Shown here piece by piece: positions 26,101 through 38,841 of a stretch of DNA of 64,000 bases (position 1 is the stretch's first letter; the number at the start of each line of letters is the position of its first letter). A program made the position numbers and the translations under genes. The notes beneath the pieces were generated by a model, which had not been told where the DNA came from, searched no databases, and saw nothing but the letters and a program-made list of their open reading frames with translations. This DNA comes from Promerops cafer (lineage: Eukaryota; Chordata; Aves; Passeriformes; Nectariniidae): NCBI GenBank assembly GCA_013398275.1, contig VZSE01008989.1, positions 199,001 through 263,000 on the forward strand, in the 5' to 3' direction.

Positions 26101-29100
26101 AGTTGGTGGGAGTTTTTTCACATTTTTAATTCTTGGAACTGTCAACATAGTGAGAAAGACTCGAGAAAATAGCCACACATATTCTTTTGGTTATTTCCTC
26201 TGGTACATCCTTCACTTCAGTAGCTGCCTTTGCATATCAGGAATTTGAAGGGGGTAAAACACAGGGAAAGGTATCTTCCCATGCAGAATAATTTCTGACA
26301 TCACTTAAAAAATCCTAATTTTAGGCTCATTTCGACAAAACCACTACAGCTATTGCTTGTAATAATTTTGCCTTTACCGTTCATTCCTACAGTGACATTA
26401 TGGAGGTTTTAAAAGGAGTTAGGTCTGAGCAAAGATACTTGGTTCTACTCTGAGGAGAGGGAACAATCAGGGTAACCCTGTTCTGTCCACAGCTCTTTTG
26501 GTCATTAGTCTTATTATTTCTGCCAAGAAGTGGATAGGAACAGGGTCTCATCCTGTTTTCTAAGATCCCTCAGGTACTTTAGGCCTCACATTTTTTTAGT
26601 AGTATTTATGCAATGTTTAAAACAGAGGAATCCAATCTTAGCTAAGGTTCCCTTTGTCCTAACTTTTGTATTAATGCTAATTAATTAATATATATGACAT
26701 TATTGATGAAATTATATTCAGAACCTAAGAGGATATATGTACCTGTTCTTCAGTAGCAATATTGTTGCTTTTTCAATTTGCTTTTCAACACTCCATGAGA
26801 TTTTTCAGAATTGTTTTTACCTCCCCAGGCTTTTCTTTTTCTAATTATTCTGCCTAAATGCTAAGATATTGCAAAGTAGACCTTTCCAAACAGTTGAGTT
26901 CTGTCTCTCTCTTCAGCATTCGTCCCTCTATCTTCAAATAACCTGCATCCTTCTCTTTGTCTAAATGATGCTAATATAAGATCTGATTAGGACAGCATAA
27001 ATAATGCACATCTAGAAATTGCAAGGAGTTGAAAGAAGCAACACCACCAGATTTGTCTCAGGAACCACAGTTAACTGCCTAAAGGCAATATCATATTTAG
27101 TGGAATGCTCCCAATATTTGACAAAATTCCCATGCTTCTGGTACAATTTGCCTATCCACATTTCCTTCATCATATCTTTTCAGGAGGTAGAAAACATGAG
27201 TCTTTAAACAGGAGTTCCTATGAGTCTGTGACCCTGTATCACTGTAACCTGAATTCTTTCTTTAGTGACATGTTTTAGATTTTGATTCATTTTTTTCCCT
27301 TTTTTTTTGTTTATGTGACATCTGTTTTGTTTCAGCTGTCTGGGATAGGAAATGAGGAGCACTTTTCCTAGCTGCATTGCCTGTCTTTACTCTAGCATCT
27401 ATGGGTACCATTCATTTTCCAGATGAAATATTGTTTCGGAATGTTGTAAAATGATACTCCCTTTATGTTTCAAATTATTCCTACAGTGTTGGTCCAAAAA
27501 ATGAAAAACACCTAATTTTGAAGCATAGGCATAGGACCAGGTCACAAATGTAATTCAATGCTCTTTATATAGTGTTTTTCCCCTGGTTGTTCTGATGATG
27601 AAAGAAGTGCTGGGAATCCACGAGCTTTTTTAGCAACAGTGTCTTTTGTGGGTTTGTTTATTCATGAAATTGAAAAGTGAAGATGGGTGAAATCCATGCA
27701 AACCAATGCCCTACCTGACCTGGACAGGAAAAAAGTCATCCTCCATGGAATCCTGGTTTATTAACAGGGATAACCTTTTTATTGAATCCTAGATGAGCCC
27801 CCCCAGCTGGATTCCCCTGCTGCCCCAGCCTGGCTAGGATGTAGATTCACCCTGTAAGGAGTGCCCAGATCCCACTGCAGGCACACTGCCTCTGGGCTCT
27901 CCTCACTGGGGAGCTGATTCTCACCTGTGATTTTCCCCACTAACACAATAAGCCAGCTGTGACTGAGTCTGAAATATTACCTGGTACTTTGCTACAAGAA
28001 TTGTTCTAGGAAGGGGATTCAAGGCAAATTTTGCTGGACTTATTGTTATTAAAGAAAGAAAGAAAAAAAAAACATCCAAAACAAAACAGAGCAGGTAAAT
28101 TCATTGGAATTTACACTTTCTCAGGCTGCAATATTAATATGTTTATAAAACTTCACCATTCCCTGGACATCAAAAGGTATCACCCAAGATGTCTCAAAAC
28201 CATTACTGACTCAAACTTTCCTCTGATTACAACCATTCAAAACTGAAATCCCACCCACTAAGATTGAACAGAATTTGAGAGAGGCCAACAATAGCGTTTT
28301 AACATTCAGGTGCCTTTTTATGCGGGATGGTTGAGAAGAGGAAGAGTGTTGGATTTGGAACCTCTTCAGAATTCAGACCATTCTTAAGCTCAGGCTGTCT
28401 AAAAAATGAAGATGAATTAAAGAAAATGGAAAATGATTTCCTGTAACCCTTGTGCAGAATTACTTGACCAACAGCGTTAAAATTTTGGCTTTCATAGCTG
28501 TAAAAGTCATTAACCACATGTCCTCCAGCTTGCAGAGGTCTTGTTTCAGACATCTCATCAATACTTGAGACAAAGGGCAAGACTGAGCTGCTGGTTTTGG
28601 CCCTCATTCTTGTGCCAAATTTTTCACCATGAACTCTTAAAAGCCTTTGTGTAATTAACATATGAAGGGGATTAAATTAGTCACTTTTGATCAAAGTTTG
28701 GGTTTTTTTGGTGCAGTTTTTTGTGTTGCTTTTTTTCCCCTTAATTAATATTTCAGAGCAACATCTAAGAATGGGCATAATATTTCTGAGAGGTAAGTTT
28801 GAAAGATTGAAGCAAATGAAAAAAGAAGGCTTGGAACATTAGTTCTGTCTTAAGAATAATTAGTTCTCTTCATTTTTTATTAAAAACAGTAGCACATTTC
28901 ATCTGAGAACTGAAAGCTTCATCTATACTACTGCATGCTCTATACTGGTGCTTATCCCAGTGGTTAAGATAAGTTAAAGCCAATATTTGCTTTTTTTTTT
29001 TAATTAGTAATCAAAATAAATGCTAAGTTCAAGCCTCTGGATGCTGGCTGGCCTCTGTGAGTATATATGTGAGACAGGAACTGGCCCCTCTGCTGCTGGA

Positions 29101-30017
29101 GCTTCAGCCCATGCATTTTGCCCTCTCCCATTCCAGGACAAACCATGGCTGCTCTTTGTCTTGTGGCTGCACCAGATCTCATCAGATTCCCTTTCTCTAT
29201 GGTTATTGAAGAAAATGATGACAAGAAGAGGACTGACAAGAAAGACAGTGGTCACTGAGTCTGTTGGCTGAACTGTACCTACATCATGACACCTCTGTGG
29301 GAAGCTCCACCTCACACCCTTGTGGCAGGAAGATGAGGAATTACCTACCTGCTTACCTGGAAATTCGATGTGCTCCTTCCAGTCAAACACACTGCTCCTG
29401 CACAGCCATGTTTGGGTAAGCAGGAACACAGCTGTACCCTGAAGCAGATCATTTTTTAACTGTTAGGTTCAGCTCACACTGAGATAAAACCATTTTGTTG
29501 TTGTTGTTGGCCAGTACAGTGGTACTTGAACCTGTGGAGTAAGCAGCTCTCTCTTTTTCTACTGACTGACAGGGAACACAAGTCTTAGACCAGGCCCTGT
29601 TGTGCTTTTTACTGCTATGCTCACATTAAGATGGACAGAAGAAAAACCAAACAAAAGAGAAAACATTTCCATATCTATTGTTTTAGGGGATCAGGATCAG
29701 ACTTTTTCCTGGTGTCCATGTGTATCAATGGAAAGAATGTGACAGGGCTGCAGGCTGTCCCCTCCTTCTCCTCCCAGTTTCCATTTAAAGACCCAACACA
29801 TTTGAGAAGAACAAATCTGTTTCCTATTTTCTGCACAATAGGGATGCAACTTTTAGCTTCAGGGAACAAAAAAGAAAAACCCACAAAAAACCCTAACAAC
29901 TGAAAGAAAAGTGCATAAGTTCATGAAAATACCTTCAGCACAAGAGACTGCGGAAACTAGAAAATTCAATAGGAGACACACAGTGCAATAGAATTTGCCA
30001 GATGTGAGGTTAACATA

Positions 30018-30165
30018 GTGGGAGTCAGAGGACTTGCAGGTCTATTCTTTATACCCAGCCGTGGTTTCCTGGGTGACTTTGAGTAAAGGAGCCTCTCTTT
30101 AGCTGTCTGTGGTGTGTTCAGCACCTGATTCTGAGAATCATACCCATTTTGTGTTTCCATTTGTC
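30018..30165 (+). mobile_element. MIR-like SINE relic
   Basis: GGGAGTCAGAGGACTTGCAGGTCTATTC, then CTGGGTGACTTTGAGTAAAGGAGCCTCTCTTTAGCTGTCTG, resemble the MIR 5' part and core in sense orientation. It is more diverged than the copy at 36.5 kb. Confidence 0.5.
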
Positions 30166-30365
30166 AATTCATATTCCCTGTTCCCTATAGCAAGTACTTT
30201 TTTCTTTCTGCTTTTATGAAAATCCAAGGAAGGCCTTGGTAAGACCTAAATAATGGTCCAAAATGCAAGGATCCAACCCTGATGATCCTGCCCTAACCTC
30301 GAAGTTGACCCTGGTTTGAGTGCAAGACTGGGTCAGATGTCCCCACCAACATAAATTAGTCTAAT

Positions 30366-30411
30366 CTGTATTATACAATTTATATATATATGTATAGATT
30401 ATATAATACAC
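30366..30411. repeat. AT-rich stretch with 9-bp inverted repeat
   Basis: TGTATTATA (30367-30375) and TATAATACA (30402-30410) are perfect reverse complements flanking a TATATATATA core. Confidence 0.8.
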
Positions 30412-30725
30412 ACAAATTGGGTCTGTAATCTAGTGAGGAAACATAACAAAGAGCTGCAAAAAAAATCTCATCTTGGTTAGGAAAAAAGGGCAGCAGCAAC
30501 AGGAAGGTTCAGTATGCCTGGGTAGGACCAAAGTTCAGATCTGAGACAACTGGAGCTGGGCATCACAGTCTGGAAACAGAATGTTAATTTCTCACACTAG
30601 AAAGTTTTGTTTCCTCAAGACACAGGTAGTAAGAAAGAATCTAAAGCAGAGAAACTAACTTTGGCCAATGTCAATGATGTTCCTGAATTATCCACCATTC
30701 CCAAGTCCTTGGATCCAAGATCTTT

Positions 30726-31106
30726 GTAGGACCACAGAATCATTTAGGTTGGAAAAGACCTTTAAGATCAAGTCCAAACATTAATCAAACACTGTCAAAT
30801 CCAGGACTAAACCACATCACTAAACACCACATCTACACAGTTTTTAAATGCCTCCAATGGTGCCAACTCGACCACTTCCCAGGACAGCCTGTTCCAGTGC
30901 TTGTCAACCCTTTTGATGAAGAGACTTCTCCTAATATCCAGTATAAACCTCACCAGGCACAACTTAAGGCCATTCCCTCTTGTACCATCACTTGCTTTCA
31001 GGTAATTGCAGAGAACAATAAGATCTCCCATGAGCCTCCCTTTTTCCAGGCTGAACAACCTCATCTCCCACAGCTGCTCCTCTTAAGACCCTTGCTCCAG
31101 ACCCTT
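30726..31106 (-). mobile_element. CR1 LINE, 5'-truncated, with remnant of ORF2 C-terminus
   Basis: The plus strand starts AGAATCATTTAGGTTGGAAAAGACC, the reverse complement of the CR1 3' end, so the element is on the minus strand. A minus-strand frame at 31064-30807 keeps the CR1 ORF2 tail: MRLFSLEKGRLMGDLI, then NYLKASDGTRGNGLKL, then KHWNRLSWEVVE. Typical CR1 has RLFSLEKRRL.GDLI and KHWNRLP.EVVE. Only the last part of the reverse transcriptase ORF is present, so it is a dead copy truncated at the 5' end as most CR1s are. Confidence 0.93.
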
Positions 31107-33424
31107 CATCTTACACATACATATGTCCATTTTTATAGATGTCTTTTTTATTGGATGACTGAGTTGAGACATTGAAAAAGGCTGCCATTTAGAAGGAGCT
31201 GTGAATTGATACTCTGGAAAGATTAATCTCAGTGTTTGTTATTAATAATAATAAAGAAAGAAGATAATCAGATCCTGTATTACTGGGTTTTCAGAATTAG
31301 AAACAGGAAATTACAGAAACTTAAAAAAAAAAAAAAAGAAATCTTAAATGAGAAGGTCAGAAAGTATTGGCATTCTAAATCAAACAGCGCCTCATAATCC
31401 TAATTAGCCCTTATTCTCTTTCCCCCACATAAGCACGAAGGTGCTTCATTTCTGGCTACAGGCTAGACCTCCTTCATTATTAAAGGGTGAAAAAAAGCCA
31501 TGGATGATCTCCAGAGCACTGCAATACTGACCTAGCTCTCCTATTAGGAGGTCACTTAGAGATGGGAACTGCAAGTAAAAATCAGCTTGACTGCAAATCC
31601 AGTATAAGAATTTCAGGGTGACTTATGGAGTGAGACATACTGCTCACTTGGTTTTGTATTAGGGAAAACTTCAAGCTACAAAAAAACCCTCTAAGTGACT
31701 GGAAAGACTAACAAGAACTTTTAATAGCAGTGTTACATGGAGAAACTGCTGGTTATCCAGTGACCCCTCACTGTACAATCACCTTATTCAGCTGGACATC
31801 ACTGTTCATATCTGCCCTTTCATTATACACTTCATAAAAGGCAGAAGGGAGGAACAAGGAAAAAGAGTGAACAGCCAGAATAATAACCCCTTATATTTAC
31901 ATGGAGCCTTGCATCCCATTAGGATGTATCCCTCAGGGATGATAGTGAGACCCATTAGCAAAACACAGATACTCCTGGAGCTAAGTATGTATTCATAAAT
32001 GGCCTGAGAAAGACCAGAGCTTGTTAGAATATCATCAGCTCTGTCAGCGAAGAAATTTATGAGGTACATATATGCATTACCAAAAAGAGGCAGGTAATCA
32101 TACCCTGTTTAAAGCAAGCACAGTCCTCAGCCTGTTGGCTGATTATATCAGGAGCAAAACCCCCAAAATCTAGACACCAAACACTAGTCTGAATCATCTA
32201 ACACTATTTTTGACTCAAAATCACTCAGGCTTGATGAGCTCTGGGAACCAAAGTATTCAGAACTACATTTTTAATCTTATTCTTTCCTTTTTAAGTCACT
32301 TCTTCATTCCCTTATCACCCTTATAAAAGCCAACCAACCAACAACAACAGGTTCCAACTACTCTGTGCCCTCCGTGTTTTGTGGAGAGTAACAGAACTTC
32401 CTCCTGAGCAGGTCTACACCCATGCTTTGGTGAGAAGCCTCCTCCTCCCTCTGATTTTAGCAGAAGGTTTCATCCAAAATCTGAAACCTCTTTGGCTCCC
32501 TGACAAGGTGTTATATGCTTTGGAGGCAAATGGAGAACAATGGAGGCTGCAGTCAGGAGTTCTTCTGACAGTCAGTCCTACTGATTTTTGTTAGTTCCCT
32601 GATAGCAAACTGTTTACAGGCAGTGCTTCATTCTCCTGGCTTCCTACCATCTACAGATTGTCCATCTGAATTAACACCCAGCAGCCAGCTCCTGTTTCTT
32701 ATCCATGGGAAACAAATCCTTCATTTTTCTGGGTCTTGGAAATCACAGCTCACCTTTAACCCTGCAGAACTGCTTTCCTTACTGCATGAGAGCAGCAGAA
32801 TCCGTGCACTTGACCCACTAATACTTTTAACTCCACACTCACACAGCAACAGTTCCTGACAAACACACACTCACACATCCCTGGTGCCAATTAAGATCGT
32901 GGATAGATGGGGCAGATGCAGAGGAGGTGCACCTCTGAACGTTTTCTTGTGCTGCTGTGAACTAATACAGCTGCAAATACAATACTCACCTAGTAATTTT
33001 TTTGAATGTGAAAATACGAGATCAAACACCTTGAAATTATGGGACTGCTTCCAATATTTACCTATTTTTAGACTTAACAACCTTGGCAACATGTCTTACA
33101 AGCATCACTACCTAGTTTAAAAGGTCCCTTGTTAGGGAGAAACACATTTTAACTGCAGGGAAATACTGAAATCACTTGGCTGCGGTGAAGCTGCAGGGGA
33201 TTGGGGGGCAAAAGGTTTCAAAGCAAATGATTCCTGTCAGGATTGGGATTTTTCCTCCCAAGAATGGGGTTTTATTGTTTTCATTGTACTTACATTCCTA
33301 CTATGAAAGCCTTAGCTTTTTAAAGAAACATTATTACACTTCATATGTAAAGAAAGGTTGCGTGAAAAAGGGAATTCCTCACTTAAGTATATTAGCCTAT
33401 GAGAGATGTTTTAATATATTTATA

Positions 33425-33427
<3 letters not shown>

Positions 33428-33469
<42 letters not shown>
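33428..33469. repeat. (GT)21 microsatellite
   Basis: Forty-two bases of uninterrupted GT, followed by degenerate ATGTGCATGTATA. It is likely to vary in length between individuals. Confidence 0.98.
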
Positions 33470-33475
<6 letters not shown>

Positions 33476-35569
33476 ATGTATAGTTATGAATTTCACCAGC
33501 TCTATTAAAGACTTTTGTAGGGAAAGTTGGCAAGAAGCAGCTCTGTGTTACAAACAGTTAACAGAGCTGAAAGGCTGAGTAACAAGGGCAAACTACAATG
33601 GATGAGAAAAGAGCAGTTGGACTCTCTTCAGAACTACTCACATGTGTAAGGCCACACACATTCAAGAATTTGGGGTGCAAACCCAGTAGGATGCAAAGCT
33701 GTTTTCTCATTTTTTTAGATGCACCACTGAGCAGCTCTGCCTGCAGGTGGTGGAACACCTCCAGAGGTTGCTGTGGGGGCAGCCCCGAGCACATCAAAAA
33801 GCACCTCTTCTCCACAGACATTTCCAGAGAGCAGCTGGCAGCCATTTGGTGCAGCTGGTGGCTGTGAAGGACCCCAGAGGAGTCAGTGTTTTGTACCACA
33901 GGGCTCGTGGATGTCAAAGCAGTGCTTGGTAGCTGTTCCTTGCTGTGCAGTGTAACTCGTGACTAGGCTACATCCTCATCCAGCCCCAGCCAGTCCTGCA
34001 CAGGCAGAACAGTCAGTCCTCTTAGCACTATTCTTATTAATAATAATAATATTCCTAGGCTGTCTGAGACAGCAGGAAAAAGGAGCTTAAGACATCCTTT
34101 AAAAGAGACAAGCACACAGCTGGCTGCTGGCAACAGCAGTGAGCATCAAAGAGCTTGGAATGGAGAACGGAGACAGAACCATGTGTGAGGGAGGTGTTTT
34201 GGAGGCAGGCACTGTCCCAGAGAGACAGGACAAAGGAAACATCACAAAACAATTCAGAAATACAATTTCAGGGTGGGACAGCAGAGGCAGGGGAGCTGTT
34301 AGGAAATATCGACTTGCACAGAAGAGAGGTTACAAAACTTTTGTGTCAGAAATGGCACAGAAACTCCTGAGTAAAGCAGGGAGCAGAGCTGCTGAAGACA
34401 AGAAAATGAGCAATGGCCATGAAATTCTCAAAAATTCTTCAATCAGACAAAGCTAGGCAGAAACAAGCAGAGTTTCATTATATGCTTATGGGTTAGTCCT
34501 GAGATAATATGGAGGTGAACCAGAGAATGCACTGGAGAAAGTCTCCTGAGATGCATAGCTAAGATCCTGAGGTGACCTACACACCTACATTACAGTCCTG
34601 CTAATCTCTGCTGGATCTCTCCTGCACACACTGAATGCTGTGCTGACAATCTGAGTTTACTAAGGGACTGAGAAGATGTTCCTGGAAATATTAAAGGTAT
34701 CATTAACGTTTTTCTGTACCATGAGCTTGAAGTTGATTTATCCAGAGGCTTAACACTCCCTTCTCTAGACTATCATACACACATATGCAGAATTTTGAAC
34801 CCTGGGTCCCTTTCTTCCACTTCCCCTAACACAACTTCCAAGTCACACCAGTTCTTTCCACTCTGCCAGAAGCAGCAACCCAGCTCTGCTGGCAAATAAC
34901 ACAAAGAAACTCAGCCCAGCCAAGGCATGCGCTTCTTCACTTTTTATTCTGTACATTTCCACACAAGTCACAATACAGAAAAAGTGTCCAAAAGGAACAG
35001 TAACCAGCTCTTTCACTGTATACATATTTCTTCCTTCCCTCAGTTTAAAATCTCCTTAGTTAGCAACACAGTGATCAAGAGACTTTGTATAAATAGGAAA
35101 TGCAAGAAAATCATGGAAGAAAATACTTTCTTACTTTGTTACAAAAAAACCCTCCTGATGATTACCTGTGCCTTGATTCTCTGTTAAACATATATCCTCC
35201 ATTCAGGGGCACTGCTGCGTGCCTTGGATTCCTTTTGCCAGCTGGCAGCCTCAAGATGTTCCAGCGCATTATGCACGGGGTCAGGTAGCATAAAAGAGCC
35301 CTTTGAGATGTTATTACAGCTCCTGGAACAGATGTGGGTTCAGATAATAAGATATGTACAAATATTGGAACTCTGGATGCCCACAAAATGTTGGTTTAAA
35401 ATACTCATTTGTTATTTGAATTTACTGCTCTGTTCAGGCGGCCAAACACGCTATGGAATGGTCCAGCTTCTGACCTCAGTCACATCTTGGTTCACCAGGA
35501 GTGAAGCTAGTGCAGAGGAGATCAAAATCTGCCCATTGTCCTTTCTCCACCATCTCTAGGAAGCACCAC

Positions 35570-35622
35570 TATATATATATATATCTATATATATATATAT
35601 ATATGTGTGTATATATATATAT
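35570..35622. repeat. (AT)n microsatellite with GT interruption
   Basis: About 53 bases of alternating AT with one CT and one GTGTGT interruption. It is self-complementary and able to form hairpins or cruciforms. Confidence 0.97.
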
Positions 35623-36479
35623 CCTGATGGAACTCAGCCTTTCCATCAAGAGTCTGTTCATCACCATCCCACTCCTTCCTGGCCTTGATGACTCCTTCCT
35701 AGCCTTCTTCCTCTTTGCATGAGACACTTCCAGTTCCCTAAATCTTTGCTAACCCCTGTCCTTGTTCTTTACTAATTTTCACCTCCCATTTGCCAGGTGG
35801 CCAGAGGAGATGTTGATATGAAGGCCAGAGAATCTGTTCCCTCAAATGTTTCTCTCCATTCCCCAGAAACCTTTCGCATAAACAAACCAAAGTGGTGATT
35901 TCTGGACTCTTAGGCAATATTCTGTCGTGCCAGCATAATAGCAGAGAGGTGACAGAAAGAGTTATTTCTGAGATGGGCAGTCCCAAAGGAAACATTCTGT
36001 GCTCAATGAACTCAATATGATGGAATAAAGCTGCTCTAAAGTTCAGCAACATACTCTTCTCTGAAGAGAGATAAACCACCTGAATGCTTTTGTTGACCTG
36101 AAATATTACCCAAGTTACAGCTTTTAATACAAGATAGTTCAAACATGGAAATCAAGCATGAAAAGTGCAAAATAGCTCATTGGAAAATTGTCATTCTCCA
36201 TCCCTCTTACTATCTCAACTTAAACCAGTTAAACTAAAAAGCATGGGACAGGGCTACTCTCACTGTCTCTCAAAAAATGGCTCCAGAAGAAGCAGCATAC
36301 TATAAAGGAGTAACATTACAAGACACAATAATAATAAAAATAAACAACTAGAAAAAAATACAAACCGAAAAACTCAAACCACTAAACAAAGCCCAAACAA
36401 AAACCAAAACCCATGCAATTCAAAAATAGTTAATATACAGCATATTTTGGGCTTGTAACACAAAGCACCTTACCTGTCT

Positions 36480-36630
36480 GTGTATGGGGAGATGATATCC
36501 CCATTTTACAGATAAGAAAACTGAGGCACAGTAAGGCTGAATAATTTACCCAAAAGGACTCAATGGAAGTGGCAGGAATACAATCTCAAACCCTTGATTT
36601 GCTACCTTTGGCTCTATCTCTTTGACCCCA
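36480..36630 (-). mobile_element. MIR-like SINE relic
   Basis: ATCCCCATTTTACAGATAAGAAAACTGAGGCACAGTAAGG, then ATTTACCC and GTGGCAGGAATACAATCTCAAACCC, are the reverse complement of the MIR core and 3' half. MIR relics are rare but present in bird genomes; this one is unusually recognisable. Confidence 0.75.
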
Positions 36631-38803
36631 GTACCTCCAGAGAGAATTCTGATAAATTCTGAAAACAAATACTTTCCCTATTCTGTGACACAACTATGTG
36701 GCACACAGTTAGACTTGTTAACTATCATAGGACAGAAGCATACCATTAAACCAAGTGATTATTTTTTGCATAATCTTCTTTGTTTTGCAACAAAACAACA
36801 AGTCAGGTCTTGCTGGAAATAAATCCTCACCGAGCTAGCTGTGACAGTCTCATAAACCAAGTCTTTACATACGTTGCATTTTTATTAGCACAAAACTGCA
36901 GCTTGAGGAGTGTTTGTGTCCATAGGAAAAGTGTGTTTTCCCCCACACCACTGTGGATTTTCCTAGTGCAAGGCTGCAAAACCATAGCTATTCTAAAAGC
37001 TGTGCAGAAGCAAAGTAGCAATAGCAGTGTCACAAAGGCAGGCCTGGAGCTTGTAGCAAAATATTCTGCTCACTGACTCAGAGAGGACACTGAAACCTCC
37101 ACGGACTGCCAGAAGGTTTGTGTGGGAGCTGCAGAACACAAGTCCTCAGCTTCATCATTGGCTAGACTTTCAAAAATCTTTCAAAAGCCTCCTGCTTCCA
37201 AAAAGCTGTCTGCATCCAAAATGACTGGCACAGGGTTTGCAACACAAAATAATATGGGCAGGAGAAAAATAACCTTCATTTCCCACTGTAAAAGCACACT
37301 TCACCTTGAGGAGATTTCTTCAGAGAAATGTTGGCAGTCATATTCCATTCCATGTTCCCCTCCCCAGTGCACTGCACCCTTGGTGGGTCGGTGGCCAAGC
37401 TCCTAAGTCCATTTTGAAAGGGATTTTAACTCTTGATTATTTGGTTTTCCACTAGAGTTACAGGACACAGAGCACGTGTAACACATGGTGTGAGGGCAGC
37501 TAGGTGGCACCCATTACAAAGGGCATTCTCAGGATGATTTCTCTGGGAAGACACAGGCAGGAATCCCTGTCCTGAGGCAGCAGGAAGAGAATCTAAAAGA
37601 GCTTGGAAGAGCCCTTAAGAAAGGAAGTCAGCTCCTACAGGCTTGCTGATGCCCATATGTATTTTACACTCTACCTGGCACTGGTGGGGTGTTGGAATAG
37701 GTACCTTCAAAGAGTTGTAACTTTTGCCAGTAAGGTGAGAGATTGATCTTTGTGCACATAAAGCATCCCCTGCCTTCCCTCTCCCAGCCTTGTGAGGTGC
37801 AACAGCAAGCTACGGAGAGACAAAACTCCCAAGAGCTGCTCAGTGCTTTGAAGGCTCAGCCACTTCTTTTCTTTTCTCCCAAAGCTGTTGCTTGATCAAA
37901 GGAGGCAGATGGAAGAGAATCACTCTGCAGTGACATGTAAACGGAACAAAAAATCCTGATAAGCCCCTGCCATCTCCCTGTGATTTCTGTGAGGTGCATG
38001 CTGAGCAGAAAACTGTACAGTAGCAAAGCCAGCCATTTTGCATGAGAGACCAGCACACTCACTTGCCAGCTGGAAGCAGCTGCCTCTTCTTGCAAGCATA
38101 AGCACAGAGCAATATAATTACATTTGCCCAGGCAAAGATTATTTAACAGCAAAATCACAAAGGGAAGAAACATGAGAGTAGAGAAAAAAAATATACATAA
38201 GAATTTTCCTATTGTTATTAAAACTAAGTCTGGAAAGGCTGAAATCAAGCCCTCAGGTATGAGAAACCCAAGTCCATCATACTTCCCATCTGTTTAATCC
38301 TGAGATTACAACTCAGGCATTACAACTGCCCTCAGAGGAGCATTTAGTACTGCACATTCAACTCATTCCTAGTACAGAGTATTTCAACATTCCCTACCCA
38401 TGTCTGTACATGGTCAGAGGACATCCAGCCATCTGACTGGTCAAGCAGAAGTGTCCCAAGGGTAAGCACATGAGCAGGATTTTGACCTTTCCAGTCAAAA
38501 ATGAAGGTAGAATGAACTAAGTAAAGAAGAGGTGATGAAAGATTAAAGACTTCAGTACAGAAATTCCAAAAGGGAGGGAAAAGGAAGGAAAAGCAAAGAG
38601 TACTGAAGAATATTTAAATTAAATTTAAATAATATTATATTCTATTTTCTTCCTGCCATTAGCTGCCAGCAAGATCACTTTTTTCCTTAGCTTTGACATG
38701 AATGTACTCCTCCCCTGTGCCATGCAGATAAGGTGAGTATTACAACAGTAGCAAGACCACAGACAACAACCACAACTGCACCCATCTTCCATTAAAACAG
38801 GCA

Positions 38804-38841
38804 CATCAACAGACTTCCCATTCATCAACAGACTTCCCATT
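38804..38841. repeat. Perfect 19-base tandem duplication
   Basis: CATCAACAGACTTCCCATT occurs at 38804-38822 and again at 38823-38841. Confidence 0.97.

Noticed and set aside
29004..29429. 141-codon minus-strand frame in intergenic DNA
   Set aside because: No family resemblance and overlapped by other frames on both strands.
30807..31064. 86-codon minus-strand frame as a host gene
   Set aside because: It is the C-terminal remnant of CR1 ORF2, annotated as a mobile element.
35501..35722. Tyr/Ile-rich 73-codon frame
   Set aside because: Translation of an AT microsatellite.
37856..38248. 130-codon minus-strand frame
   Set aside because: Hydrophobic start but low-information sequence with no domain, and overlapped by other frames.
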